Part shown: positions 16,926-26,342 of the stretch, in pieces
Layout: each line of letters starts with the position of its first letter
Numbering within the stretch: the stretch's first letter is position 1
Assembly (NCBI GenBank): GCA_964203235.1
Contig: CAXNLE010000001.1
Coordinates: 1,116,001 to 1,180,000, forward strand
Length of the DNA stretch: 64,000 nt
DNA from: BACL27 sp964203235
Lineage (GTDB): Bacteria > Actinomycetota > Acidimicrobiia > Acidimicrobiales > Ilumatobacteraceae
Reading direction: 5' to 3'
Position numbers and translations under genes: made by a program
Notes under the pieces: generated by a model
Seen by the model: the letters and a program-made list of their open reading frames with translations, nothing else
What the model was told of the DNA's origin: nothing
Database searches by the model: none

Positions 16926-17930
16926 TTAACTTTCAGTTAATCGACGACCGAGACGATCGCTAACAAGTTCAACAGTTGCCAAGGCCTGCGGATAATTCAT
17001 ACGCGTTGGTCCAAGCACACCAACTGTGCCAATGTTTTCTCCATCTGCCATAACGGGCGCCAAAACCACGGAACATGCCGAGAGTGGCTCAACACCATGC
17101 TCCGCACCAATTGCGACCGACAATCCTCGATTTAACATGTCGCGCACCAATGTAACGACGACATATTGCTGTTCAAGCGTGTGAAGAACATTACGCACGA
17201 TCTCAACTGCATCAAACGCTTCAGCCATCTGTGACGCGCCACCAACAAAGAACGTCTCGTCATTGCGGGTTCGGTCTAGAGATGCAAGAACTTTTTCGCA
17301 CAATTCAGAAATACCATCAGCCGACTTGTGATTAGTGGTACGCATCAATTGAATATCGCGCAATGGCGCATTAAGCATCAGTTTTTGCAATTTAAAGGCA
17401 GCATCAACGATGTTCTCATCTGAAATATCATGACTGATTTCAAGTTGCTCATTTTCAACAGAGCCATTTGATAATACAACGACAACGGTTAGGTGATGAC
17501 TTGAGAGTCGCACGAGTTGCACCGACCGAATAACTGCAACCTCAACGCTCGGCCCAATCACCACAGACGCATAATTAGTTAGCTGGGTTAGCAACATTGA
17601 AGTTCGTTGTAAAGTTTCTTCGAGGCGAAAGTGAGCGTTCTCAAAGAAGCTGCCGACCTTAGCTTGCTCGATAGAACCTAGAGTGCCATTGGGTACAAGG
17701 TTGTCGACGAAAAAGCGATACCCCTTGTCAGTTGGTATCCGCCCTGCAGAAGTATGAGGATGAGTAAGGAAACCCTCACGCTCAAGCACCGCCATGTCGT
17801 TACGCACAGTGGCCGACGAGACTGCGAACTCTTGCGAATTAGCAATGTGTGAAGAGCCGACCGGCATTGCGGTGGCGATGTACTCCTCAACGATTGCTCG
17901 GAGGATGGCGGTTTTACGATCATCAAGCAT
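16926..17930 (-). CDS. hrcA: Heat-inducible transcription repressor HrcA
   Basis: A 334-residue repressor. The N-terminal winged helix (VGSSHIANSQEFAVSSATVRNDMAVLEREGFL region) is followed by HTSAGRIPTDKGYRFFVD, a strong HrcA signature, and a C-terminal dimerisation domain ending VLGPTRMNYPQALATVEL. HrcA binds CIRCE inverted repeats and is stabilised by GroEL. No CIRCE lies directly in front of this gene, so its targets (groES/groEL, dnaK) are probably elsewhere. It is flanked by phr upstream (19 bp) and dnaJ downstream. Confidence 0.96.
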   Translation of the reverse strand: MLDDRKTAILRAIVEEYIATAMPVGSSHIANSQEFAVSSATVRNDMAVLEREGFLTHPHTSAGRIPTDKGYRFFVDNLVPNGTLGSIEQAKVGSFFENAHFRLEETLQRTSMLLTQLTNYASVVIGPSVEVAVIRSVQLVRLSSHHLTVVVVLSNGSVENEQLEISHDISDENIVDAAFKLQKLMLNAPLRDIQLMRTTNHKSADGISELCEKVLASLDRTRNDETFFVGGASQMAEAFDAVEIVRNVLHTLEQQYVVVTLVRDMLNRGLSVAIGAEHGVEPLSACSVVLAPVMADGENIGTVGVLGPTRMNYPQALATVELVSDRLGRRLTES

Positions 17931-17949
17931 TTGTTACCTTTTAGCCTAC

Positions 17950-19353
17950 TTAGATTACCGAGCGGTTGTTTTCTCCGCTAATTTTGTACCGACTTAAAGC
18001 CTCGTCGCGCTCTTGCGAATGATCAACCATCGGCGCCACATAGTTACCGAATAGCCCACTTTGCGCGAGCCAGGGCGAATGAACAAATTTCTTCGACACG
18101 TCACGCAACTCTGGAATCCACTCTTTAACAAAATTGCCATCTGGGTCAAACCTCTCGCCTTGTAGCACAGGATTAAAAACACGAAAGTATGGCGCAGCAT
18201 CAGTTCCAGTGCCAGCCGTCCACTGCCATCCGTGATTGTTTGATGCAATGTCACCGTCTACTAGATGCTTCATAAAAAATTTCGCGCCCCATTGCCACGG
18301 TAGATGCAAATCTTTAACCAAAAAACTTGCCGCAACCATCCGCAATCGATTGTGCATCCAACCTGTTGCCAACATCTGTCGCATTCCCGCATCAACAATT
18401 GGATAACCAGTATTTCCTGCACACCATTGCGCAAACTTCTTTTTAGCCTGCGCGTCAGTATCAACTTGAATACTGTCCATTTTCGGTTGAAGATTCTTCC
18501 ATGTCGTGTGAGGTTGATGAAATAACACATCACCGTAAAATTCACGCCAACAAAGTTCGCTGCGGAAGATGTCGTGATCGGCATTTGAGTCAAGTTCTGC
18601 CAACAATTGCCTTGGATGAATCGCACCGAACCTTAAGTACACCGACAACTTGCTACATCCATCAAGGTCTGGATTATTGCGTTCACTTTTATATTTATTC
18701 AGACCAGTTTTCGAAAAATGTTCCCAACGCTTCCACGCCGCTTTTGCTCCAACATCGGCAATCCGCGCCGTCAAAACTGGGTCAGCCGGTATTTCTTGCG
18801 TCGCAACATCTGGCGCGCCATGCCAAGTTATGCGCGCCTTGCCGGTCGGCGCTGGCCACCCATGCGCCAGCCAAATCTTTGAAAATGGGGTGAACACGGC
18901 ATACGGCGTGTGGTCTGCCTTGCGAACTGTGCCTGGGTCAACTGCATATGGCGAACCAACATGATTCAATTTCGTACCGATGTTTTTGAGTGCTTGAGCA
19001 ACCAAGGCATCACGCTTTTGGCCATATGGCGCAAAATCTTTTGCTGCGAAGATTTCTGTTGCACCAACTTCATTGGCAACTTGCGCAACTACGTCAACTG
19101 GGTCACCGATGCGAATAACTAGCGACCCAGACATTTGATCATTTAACTCACGCAGCGAACGAAATAAAAATGCCAGACGCGGCGCACCAGAGCGTGTTAA
19201 GAACATCGGATCTAAAACAAACAACGGCACAACTTTGCCTGACTGACTAGCTTTGCCGGCGGCAACTAAAGCCGGGTTATCTTCAAGTCGCAAATCACGA
19301 CGAAACCACATCACAGTCGGGTTCACAAATACCTCAGATCTCTCTAGCGCCAC
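17950..19353 (-). CDS. phr: Deoxyribodipyrimidine photolyase
   Basis: A 467-residue class I photolyase/cryptochrome family protein for light-driven repair of cyclobutane dimers. The N-terminal antenna domain opens VMWFRRDLRLEDNPAL; the FAD-binding helical domain shows ELCWREFYGDVLFHQP, WCAGNTGYPIVDAGMRQ, HNRLRMVAASFLVKDL and NNHGWQWTAGTGTDAAPY. These include the usual Trp chain positions. It overlaps the MFS gene by 10 bp and precedes hrcA, an unusual insertion into the lepA-hrcA block. Presence of a photolyase suits a sunlit habitat (inference). Confidence 0.95.
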   Translation of the reverse strand: MALERSEVFVNPTVMWFRRDLRLEDNPALVAAGKASQSGKVVPLFVLDPMFLTRSGAPRLAFLFRSLRELNDQMSGSLVIRIGDPVDVVAQVANEVGATEIFAAKDFAPYGQKRDALVAQALKNIGTKLNHVGSPYAVDPGTVRKADHTPYAVFTPFSKIWLAHGWPAPTGKARITWHGAPDVATQEIPADPVLTARIADVGAKAAWKRWEHFSKTGLNKYKSERNNPDLDGCSKLSVYLRFGAIHPRQLLAELDSNADHDIFRSELCWREFYGDVLFHQPHTTWKNLQPKMDSIQVDTDAQAKKKFAQWCAGNTGYPIVDAGMRQMLATGWMHNRLRMVAASFLVKDLHLPWQWGAKFFMKHLVDGDIASNNHGWQWTAGTGTDAAPYFRVFNPVLQGERFDPDGNFVKEWIPELRDVSKKFVHSPWLAQSGLFGNYVAPMVDHSQERDEALSRYKISGENNRSVI

Positions 19354-20537
19354 ATGACTACTGCAACAGCAGCGCTAATTAATGTAATTACACCGCCATA
19401 AGCAACAGACCACTCTGGTGAAACATTGTCCGCGATCAAACCCGTTATTGGTCCGCCAATCGGAGTGCTGCCCAAAAATGCAACAGCCGTGAGTGCCAAT
19501 AGTCTGCCGCGCATATCAGGCGGTGATTCTTGCTGACTGATTGCATTGCCAGAAGCGATCATCGCCGCTCCACCCAATCCAAGTGGCAAACTCCACAAAA
19601 ATGCAACGAGTAAATTTGGCGCAAATGCCAAACCTATTGCAGATAAACCAAGTAACGCAATATTGCTGACGAACCAGCGCATTGTCACAACTTTAAGTCG
19701 CGCAGTAAGTAGCGCACCAGTGAGATTGCCGATACCTGTAACTGCCATAATCCAACCGAATGCTCGAGCATCTCCCCATCTAAGGTCAGCGAGTTTCGGC
19801 AACGCCACACCATAATTAAAGGCGAAAGTGCTCACCATCACATAGACAGAGAACATCGTTGCCAAGCGCCGATTACCAGCGACAAATTTAAACACATCAC
19901 GAACTGGTGAACCACCAGCGGGCCGGCGAATTGGCGGATACATCTCACTTTTTCGCAACCCAGTAATGCCATAAATCATCGCTGTATACGAAACACCGTT
20001 AAGAATAAATAGCCAGCCAGTGCCAAGTGGGCCGACGAGTGCAGTTGCGATTGCCGCGCCAAAAATTCTTGAACCCGTCATAACTGCAGTGTTTAAAGAC
20101 ATTGCATTCGGCAAATCAACTGGCGGCACTAATTCTGTCACGAGCCCTCTTCGCGCAGGATTGTCGAATGCGCCAATTATCCCAAGCAAAAGCGACAACG
20201 CATAGATAATTGGAACATTTATAAAACCGGTTAAGTCGAGCACGCCAATCAAAAGCGCCTGCACTGCAAGTCCAGATTGGGCAATCAAAGCAATTCTTCG
20301 CCGATTATGTCGGTCTGCCAAAGCCCCGCACCAAGTACCAAAAATTAACATCGGTAAAAACTGAAATGCGACGTTGTAACCAAGATCTGCTGCGTTGCCC
20401 GTAATCCGATAAAGCAAAAGAGATGACGCCGTTAGTTGCAGCCAACTACCAATATTCGAGACCAGCAGTCCAGCGAAAAAAAGTCGCGCATTAAAATATT
20501 TAAGCGAGCGAAAAATACCGCTCCGGTTATCAGACAT
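19344..20537 (-). CDS. Major facilitator superfamily exporter, 12 helices
   Basis: A 397-residue, twelve-helix transporter. The motif-A-like loop GTWCGALADRHNRRRIAL sits between helices 2 and 3, and the protein ends in a helical bundle with PIGGPITGLIADN. The layout resembles the EntS/MFS_3 group of drug or siderophore exporters. It starts 13 bp after lepA and overlaps phr, so it is translationally linked to both. Substrate unknown; an efflux role is family-level inference. Confidence 0.85.
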   Translation of the reverse strand: MSDNRSGIFRSLKYFNARLFFAGLLVSNIGSWLQLTASSLLLYRITGNAADLGYNVAFQFLPMLIFGTWCGALADRHNRRRIALIAQSGLAVQALLIGVLDLTGFINVPIIYALSLLLGIIGAFDNPARRGLVTELVPPVDLPNAMSLNTAVMTGSRIFGAAIATALVGPLGTGWLFILNGVSYTAMIYGITGLRKSEMYPPIRRPAGGSPVRDVFKFVAGNRRLATMFSVYVMVSTFAFNYGVALPKLADLRWGDARAFGWIMAVTGIGNLTGALLTARLKVVTMRWFVSNIALLGLSAIGLAFAPNLLVAFLWSLPLGLGGAAMIASGNAISQQESPPDMRGRLLALTAVAFLGSTPIGGPITGLIADNVSPEWSVAYGGVITLISAAVAVVMWR

Positions 20538-20550
20538 AATTTTTTCTGAA

Positions 20551-22335
20551 TCAGTCGTCGAGTTTTAACGCCGAGATAAACACATCACCAGGTATTTCAA
20601 CACGACCAATTGACTTCATCTTCTTTTTGCCTTCTTTTTGTTTTTCAAGAAGTTTGCGCTTACGCGAAATATCGCCACCATAACATTTTGCTAAAACATC
20701 TTTACGTTTAGCTTTAACAGTTTCGCGAGCGATGAACTTGCCGCCGATGGCAGCCTGAATAGGCACATCAAACATCTGTCGCGGAATCAGCTCTCTGAGT
20801 TTCTCGCACATCCGCTTACCATAGTCATAAGCCTTGTCGCGATGCACAATTGTGCTGAAGGCATCGGCGGCAATTGCATTTAGAAAGAGATCAACTTTTA
20901 CTAAATCTGACTCGCGGTAGCCATCGAGTTCATAGTCGAGACTTGCATAGCCCTGAGACCGACTTTTCATTTGATCAAAGAAGTCAACAACTACCTCAGC
21001 AAGCGGAATCAAATAATGCAACTCGACTCTCTCTGGCGAAAGATACTCAAGTTTGCCGAGTTCGCCACGGCGAGTTTGGCAAAGATCCATCAGAGTTCCG
21101 GTGTAGTCCTTCGGAGTAATAATGTTCACTTTAAAATAAGGTTCTTGAATCGACTTGATATATACCGTCGGCGGCAACTCTGCAGGGTTATCAACAATTT
21201 CTAGCGTGCCATCTGTTTTTGTAACTTGATATTGCACCGACGGCGCAGTTGCAATCAGCGCCAAGTTAAATTCACGCTCAAGTCGTTCTTTAACAATCTC
21301 CATATGCAATAAACCGAGAAAGCCACACCTAAAACCAAAACCAAGAGCGCCTGAAGACTCTGGCAGATAACTAATTGAAGCATCATTGAGTTTTAACTTC
21401 TGCAAACTCTCACGCAAAGTTTCAAAGTCATCAGCATCAATTGGAAACAACCCACAAAAAACCATCGGCTTCGGATCGCTATAACCAGCTAGAGGCTCAC
21501 TTGCTTGTCGTGCTTCGTGGGTTACAGTTTCGCCACTTCGTGCTTCACCGACATCTTTGATACCTGCGATTAAATATCCGACTTCACCCGGCCCAAGTTC
21601 ATCAACTGGTGAAGGCACTGGGCGGCGCACACCTACCTCAAGTGCTTCGTGTACTGCATTAGTTTGCATAAATCGCAGCTTGTCTGAACTTCGAATACGG
21701 CCATTCATCACGCGAATTGACGAGACAACACCTCGATATTGGTCGTACTGACTGTCAAAAATCAGCGCTTGCAACGCAGCCTCTGGGTCACCTTTAGGCG
21801 CAGGAATTCTTTCGACGATTGCATCCAATAGCTCTGGTACTCCATGTCCGGTCTTCGCTGAGATTCGCAAAATATCTTCAGCGCGAATGCCAAGAACTTT
21901 TTCAATCTCCATTGCATATCGATCAGGGTCTGCAGCCGGAAGATCGATTTTATTTAAGGCGGCAACAATCTCTAAATTATTTTCAAGCGCTAAATAACAG
22001 TTTGCTAAGGTCTGCGCTTCAATACCTTGAGCAGCGTCAACGACCAAGACAACGCCTTCACATGCAGCAAGCGAACGACTCACTTCATATCCAAAGTCAA
22101 CGTGTCCCGGTGTGTCAATCAGATGCAGCGTGTTGCCCTTCCAGCTGACGCGCACATTTTGGGCTTTGATCGTGATACCGCGCTCACGTTCAAGATCCAT
22201 CGTGTCGAGATACTGAGCTCGCATCGCTCTCGCCTCAACTGCATTAGTCATCTCTAAAATTCGGTCAGAAAGTGTCGATTTGCCGTGATCAATATGGGCG
22301 ATGATCGAGAAGTTTCTTATTAAAGCTAAATCCAT
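20551..22335 (-). CDS. lepA: Elongation factor 4 (LepA)
   Basis: Ribosome-associated GTPase that back-translocates or remodels stalled ribosomes. The 594 residues begin with the G1 motif AHIDHGKSTLSDR, followed by RGITIKAQ (switch I), DTPGHVDFGYEV (G3) and NKIDLPAADP (G4). The LepA-specific C-terminal domain ends with KRKLLEKQKEGKKKMKSIG. It is divergent from rpsT (about 95 bp between starts), as is common in actinobacteria, and heads a long minus-strand run through MFS, phr, hrcA, dnaJ, rsmE, the bldD-like gene and hemW. Confidence 0.98.
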   Translation of the reverse strand: MDLALIRNFSIIAHIDHGKSTLSDRILEMTNAVEARAMRAQYLDTMDLERERGITIKAQNVRVSWKGNTLHLIDTPGHVDFGYEVSRSLAACEGVVLVVDAAQGIEAQTLANCYLALENNLEIVAALNKIDLPAADPDRYAMEIEKVLGIRAEDILRISAKTGHGVPELLDAIVERIPAPKGDPEAALQALIFDSQYDQYRGVVSSIRVMNGRIRSSDKLRFMQTNAVHEALEVGVRRPVPSPVDELGPGEVGYLIAGIKDVGEARSGETVTHEARQASEPLAGYSDPKPMVFCGLFPIDADDFETLRESLQKLKLNDASISYLPESSGALGFGFRCGFLGLLHMEIVKERLEREFNLALIATAPSVQYQVTKTDGTLEIVDNPAELPPTVYIKSIQEPYFKVNIITPKDYTGTLMDLCQTRRGELGKLEYLSPERVELHYLIPLAEVVVDFFDQMKSRSQGYASLDYELDGYRESDLVKVDLFLNAIAADAFSTIVHRDKAYDYGKRMCEKLRELIPRQMFDVPIQAAIGGKFIARETVKAKRKDVLAKCYGGDISRKRKLLEKQKEGKKKMKSIGRVEIPGDVFISALKLDD

Positions 22336-22430
22336 TAGGCCATTTCTTTTAAGACTTTGATCTTCACGCCGAATTTAAATTCTACACGCCTCGTGTTTGG
22401 CAAGCCCTTACCCGCTGTTAGCCTTGCGAC

Positions 22431-22697
22431 GTGGCAAATATCAAATCTCAGAAAAAGCGCATTATTACCAACGCCAAAGCTAACGAACGCAACAAGGCTG
22501 TTCGTAGTGAATTGCGTTCACGAGTCAAAGCCGCAAATGAGACCGCAGGCACACCTGAAAATGCCGAGGCACTTCGCCTGGCCGTTAAGCGTCTTGACAC
22601 TGCAGCCCGAAAGCGCATCATTCATCCTAAGCAAGCTGCTCGCCGTAAGAGTCGCTTAATGCGCAAACTCAACGCAACCGCAGCCGCTGCGAAATAA
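22431..22697 (+). CDS. rpsT: 30S ribosomal protein S20
   Basis: An 88-residue, strongly basic helical protein beginning MANIKSQKKRIITNAKANER, the classic S20 opening, and binding 16S rRNA early in 30S assembly. GTG at 22431 is the start. It is convergent with holA with 3 bp between stop codons. A small hairpin (22705-22720) just beyond lies inside holA and lacks a T-tract, so no dedicated terminator is evident. Confidence 0.97.
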   Translation: MANIKSQKKRIITNAKANERNKAVRSELRSRVKAANETAGTPENAEALRLAVKRLDTAARKRIIHPKQAARRKSRLMRKLNATAAAAK

Positions 22698-22700
22698 GTT

Positions 22701-23741
22701 TTAGTTTCGCTTAGGCGAAAAAGCTCGGTTCGTCCGGCTTGACTTAGTTGAAGAAACCAAGCGAGACAATCGCGCGACAAGAATCTCCATCGTCAACTCT
22801 TCGCCAAGATCTTTACCTCCTCGCAAGTCAACATCAGCACGTGCCAATAATTGCACTGCCTGAGATATCCCAGAACTGCCAATGCGCCGATATTGCGTGA
22901 GATACTTTTTGCCTTGAAATTCGCTCTTGCCGCCAATTAAATTCAACACATCTGCTGGGCTGTGCAATTCTGGCCCATCTAGCCGCATCAATTTCAAATA
23001 ATGTGTGTGCAGAATCGCCATCACCTGCAGTGGATGAAAATCTCCACTTCGTATCATTCGCGTCAACATCTCTAATGCCAATGGTGAATCACCAGCATCT
23101 ATCGCATCAGTTAGATCCCAAGGCTTGACACTGCCAGCGTCGCCTAGAAATACTGATACGTCTTGTTTGGTTAATTTCTTGGATGTGCCATACGCAGACA
23201 CCAACGTGTCAATCAATCCTGGCAAACGCGCTTGGTCTTCGCCCAACCAGTCAATGATGTCGTTCAACGCAACTGCGTCTACGCTCAACTCAGATTCAGC
23301 GAACTTTTCTAAAAACCATGTCACGAGTTCTTGGCGACGCTGCGGAGGCTCAGTCGCAATAACCGTCGCTCCAGATCGTTTGAGCGCATCACTAATTGAT
23401 TTTGGCAATTTGCCAGAAGCGCTAACAACTAAATGCGTACTGTCAGATGGATGCTCGAGATACTTAACGAGTGTCGAAAGTTCACCAACAGTTGCTTCAG
23501 AAATTTCTCTAATCACAACAACTCGCTCTTCACCGAATAGCGACATAGTTTCCGCAGAAGCAACCGCCTGACGAATCGCATTCTCTCGAAGATCTGCGGA
23601 CGCCGCACCTGCGTCATGTGTTTCTAAGATTGTGCTCCGACTCTCTTGTGAGTTCATCGACTTGATTAAGCCGCGGGTGATCTCCGTAACTTTGTCTGAG
23701 ACAAGCCTTGGGTCGTTACCCGTAATCAAATGAATTGTCAC
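22701..23741 (-). CDS. holA: DNA polymerase III delta subunit
   Basis: Clamp-loader subunit that opens the beta clamp. From the GTG at 23741 the product (346 residues) starts VTIHLITGNDPRLVSDKV, matching the family N-terminus. That GTG overlaps the TGA of comEC (GTGA), indicating translational coupling; an ATG at 23801 would lie inside comEC and add 20 unrelated residues. AAA+-like N domain with GEERVVVIREISEA, lid, and helical collar domain. The comEC-holA-rpsT neighbourhood is widely conserved. Confidence 0.93.
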   Translation of the reverse strand: MTIHLITGNDPRLVSDKVTEITRGLIKSMNSQESRSTILETHDAGAASADLRENAIRQAVASAETMSLFGEERVVVIREISEATVGELSTLVKYLEHPSDSTHLVVSASGKLPKSISDALKRSGATVIATEPPQRRQELVTWFLEKFAESELSVDAVALNDIIDWLGEDQARLPGLIDTLVSAYGTSKKLTKQDVSVFLGDAGSVKPWDLTDAIDAGDSPLALEMLTRMIRSGDFHPLQVMAILHTHYLKLMRLDGPELHSPADVLNLIGGKSEFQGKKYLTQYRRIGSSGISQAVQLLARADVDLRGGKDLGEELTMEILVARLSRLVSSTKSSRTNRAFSPKRN

Positions 23742-25156
23742 CCCTCTACTCTCGCATCTCTGTGTAGTAACAACAAGATCATTGCCAAAACTGCAACCCA
23801 CATGCCGAAATTTACGAAACCTGTTGCGCTCAAGTGCTCACCGAGTGCGGCTACCCACCAAACCCATCGCACACCGATTAGGACCGGCGACATAACAATC
23901 GTGCCCAACGCAGCGAACGCAGTTTGGCTAATCGCACCTGCGAATAGCGACAACGGTAAACCTGCCAGCATCACTAAAGACGCCACCGGAACAGCCAAAA
24001 TATTGGCAAGAATTCCAATTGCGGCAGGAACTCCAAAAACAAAAACAACTGCAGGCGCCACACCGACTTGTGCAGAAATAGTTGCTGCAATTAGTGACGC
24101 CAACCAACGCGGACCAGGAACTACGCGTGAGAGAGGGCCCGACAATAAACATAATCCTGTCGTTGCGCCGACCGACATGTAATAACCGACAGACCAAGCG
24201 AGCAATGGATCAAGAAAAATTGTAACGATCACGGTCATCGCAAGAATGCGCAATGTTCGCGTTGGTCGACCCAACGAAACCGACAGGGTTGCCACCCCTG
24301 CCATCACCGCTGCACGAATCACACTTGGTTCAACTCGAGTGATCACGACAAACCAAATCAAGACTCCAATTGTCACGATTAATCTCACTGGTCTTCTTAA
24401 CCGACGCAGTAATGGCGATAATGCGGTCAGCACAAAAGCCACATTTTGCCCCGACACGGCGACAAGATGTGCGAGACCTGATTTTCTAAAAGCCGAGACC
24501 ATTTGTTTTGACTGTTTTGAGTCATCACCAATTACGAGTCCTGTAAATAATGAACGCTCATCGAACGGAAATGATTTTGCGCCACTAGATATGAGTCTTC
24601 GCACCCGCTGAGCACTGCGATAGATCGGTGATGCAACATATCTACGCTCACCGATTGATTCAATTTCAAAATTGCCTTTGATGTGTTTTGAAACCAACCG
24701 TTGGGCTTGAACTGGCGAGAGTTTGTTTCGCCAGCCTGACACAATTATAGTTTCGCCCACATTTGTATTGCTTAAGCGCCATGACGGTCGCCCATATGCA
24801 TAGACGACAAATCTGTCGCCTGAAATATCGAGAACTATTTGAGTAGCCGCCCCGACTCGTTGCGGGTCGGTGATTACGCGAGCAACCCCAGAATATTGAC
24901 CAAGTTCAACACGATGCAGTTCTCTAATCGCCCTCGAACTATTAATAAAACCCAAAACAGCAAAGACGACGCAAATTACGAACGGCGTCAATTTACTTCT
25001 GGCGATGACCATCGTCATAAGTATCGAGAAGATCGCGACACCAGCAACAAGTGCTGTGATTAAAGTTTTCTCAACCGCGCGAGTGGCACACACTGTTGAT
25101 ATTGCTAATCCAACGATGAACCAATCAGAACGCCGAAGATCGTACGATTGAGTCAT
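23738..25156 (-). CDS. comEC: Competence channel protein ComEC, without C-terminal nuclease-like domain
   Basis: Inner-membrane DNA-uptake channel. The protein has an N-terminal set of helices, an OB-like extracellular loop (about 75-170), then the Competence domain with LFTGLVIGDDSK, SGLAHLVAVSGQNVAFVL (signature) and VEPSVIRAAVMAG. It stops at 472 residues, so the metallo-beta-lactamase-like domain found at the end of many ComEC proteins is missing; forms without it occur in many actinobacteria. Its ATG overlaps the ATG of a divergent gene (palindromic CATG). Together with comEA it suggests natural transformation capacity, though pilus genes are not in the window. Confidence 0.93.
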   Translation of the reverse strand: MTQSYDLRRSDWFIVGLAISTVCATRAVEKTLITALVAGVAIFSILMTMVIARSKLTPFVICVVFAVLGFINSSRAIRELHRVELGQYSGVARVITDPQRVGAATQIVLDISGDRFVVYAYGRPSWRLSNTNVGETIIVSGWRNKLSPVQAQRLVSKHIKGNFEIESIGERRYVASPIYRSAQRVRRLISSGAKSFPFDERSLFTGLVIGDDSKQSKQMVSAFRKSGLAHLVAVSGQNVAFVLTALSPLLRRLRRPVRLIVTIGVLIWFVVITRVEPSVIRAAVMAGVATLSVSLGRPTRTLRILAMTVIVTIFLDPLLAWSVGYYMSVGATTGLCLLSGPLSRVVPGPRWLASLIAATISAQVGVAPAVVFVFGVPAAIGILANILAVPVASLVMLAGLPLSLFAGAISQTAFAALGTIVMSPVLIGVRWVWWVAALGEHLSATGFVNFGMWVAVLAMILLLLHRDARVEG

Positions 25157-25598
25157 GGCAAAAGTCGCACGAAAAACTCAAAAAACTTCGCCAGCCGTGC
25201 TTGACGGCATAGATGCTCACCGCAACACTGTGCGCACGATGGGTGGGTTTTTTGCAATCGCGCTTTCAATTGCGGTTCTGATTGTCGGTTTGTTGTTGCT
25301 TGTGCTGCCAGGTTCGATTACTGGAGTTCCGGGTTTTGTTTTGACCGTAATTGCCTTGCCAACTTTGCCTCTGTTTGGAGTTCCTGCCACTGGCGGATTT
25401 GTCCGTTACGTCTTGAGTCTGATCTCGAGTCTTTTTTTGTGGTGGGTTATCGGTCATTACGCCGCACGCCGAGCGATTCAATCAACGATTTCAAGTTGGC
25501 CAGAGTGGCTTCGCGAATTTCGACCTTTAGCAATTGGTGTTGTATTGGGTTCAATAATTTCGCTTGCCCTCGCAGCGGCAGTACTCGGGGTTATCTGA
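25155..25598 (+). CDS. Small membrane protein of unknown function, nested between comEC and comEA
   Basis: A 147-residue protein with a basic N-terminus (about 30 residues), two closely spaced helices rich in Leu/Val/Pro (about 30-80, including LLLLVLPGSITGVPG), a third around 84-101, and a last helix at about 125-146. The PG-rich turn resembles PGPGW-type small membrane proteins, but I do not assign a family. Oriented opposite to both comEC and comEA; its ATG shares two bases with the comEC start and its stop is 4 bp from comEA's. Confidence 0.7.
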   Translation: MAKVARKTQKTSPAVLDGIDAHRNTVRTMGGFFAIALSIAVLIVGLLLLVLPGSITGVPGFVLTVIALPTLPLFGVPATGGFVRYVLSLISSLFLWWVIGHYAARRAIQSTISSWPEWLREFRPLAIGVVLGSIISLALAAAVLGVI

Positions 25599-25602
25599 AG
25601 CA

Positions 25603-26295
25603 CTAGTTCACGCGTGCTTGCGGCAAAATTTCACTTAACTTTGCTGGTCCGATACCGCGAACGTTTAATAAGTCTTCGACAGTTTTGAATCCACCGTTTT
25701 TTTGACGAAATTCGATTATTGCTTTTGCGGTCGACGGCCCAACACCTGCAAGTTGTTCAAGTTCGATCGCAGTTGCTGTGTTGATATTGATGCTGATTTG
25801 TATTTCACTATTTGTTGAATTATTTGAGCTGTTTGAATTGTTAGAATTGGCGGATCTGGGTTGAACAATTATGTGTGGTTTTTCGTTTCGCTTCGGGATA
25901 TAAATCTGTTCACCCTCACTAAGCAACATCGCTAAGTTGACCGAATCTAGGTCTGCTTGCGCTGTGGCGCCACCGGCAGCAATTACACCGTCATTAATTC
26001 GCGCCCCAACACGTAACTGATATACACCAGGTGTCTTAACTGCCCCAGCGATATGCACAGTTAACTCTGTAACTAGTTCAATCTTCTGCGGCGAACTCAA
26101 CGCAAAACTCAAAGTCGTGGCAGTACTAGCAATCGGAATCGAATCTTCGGGTGGAGGTGGCGGAACTCTCAATAACCACCAGCCTGCCAACGCAACTGCA
26201 ATCAGACTCAAAACAGAGCCAATTAAACGTGACAAACCAAACCATTTGATTGTGGTTTTCACTTTTATAAATGCTGAATAAATTTGTTTCATCAC
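25603..26295 (-). CDS. comEA: ComEA DNA-receptor protein
   Basis: A 230-residue membrane-anchored DNA-binding protein. Helix at about 23-45 (LIGSVLSLIAVALAGWWLL), an SLBB domain (about 75-140: VHIAGAVKTPGVYQL to YIPKRNEKP), an Asn/Ser-rich linker, and a C-terminal double helix-hairpin-helix (INTATAIELEQLAGVGPSTA, then GFKTVEDLLNVRGIGPAKL). It binds incoming DNA outside the membrane and passes it to ComEC. Separated from comEC by an opposing gene, so the usual comEA-comEC operon is broken here. Confidence 0.93.
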   Translation of the reverse strand: MMKQIYSAFIKVKTTIKWFGLSRLIGSVLSLIAVALAGWWLLRVPPPPPEDSIPIASTATTLSFALSSPQKIELVTELTVHIAGAVKTPGVYQLRVGARINDGVIAAGGATAQADLDSVNLAMLLSEGEQIYIPKRNEKPHIIVQPRSANSNNSNSSNNSTNSEIQISININTATAIELEQLAGVGPSTAKAIIEFRQKNGGFKTVEDLLNVRGIGPAKLSEILPQARVN

Positions 26296-26342
26296 CCAAT
26301 GTGGGCAACAGCCCCGACATGAGGCTTAACAAAATTTACTTT

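Noticed and set aside
17931..17949. Possible CIRCE operator before hrcA
   Set aside because: No TTAGCACTC-N9-GAGTGCTAA or close variant is present between phr and hrcA.
22705..22720. Hairpin TTTCGC-TTAG-GCGAAA after rpsT, possible terminator
   Set aside because: It has no T-tract and sits inside the end of holA; too weak to call.
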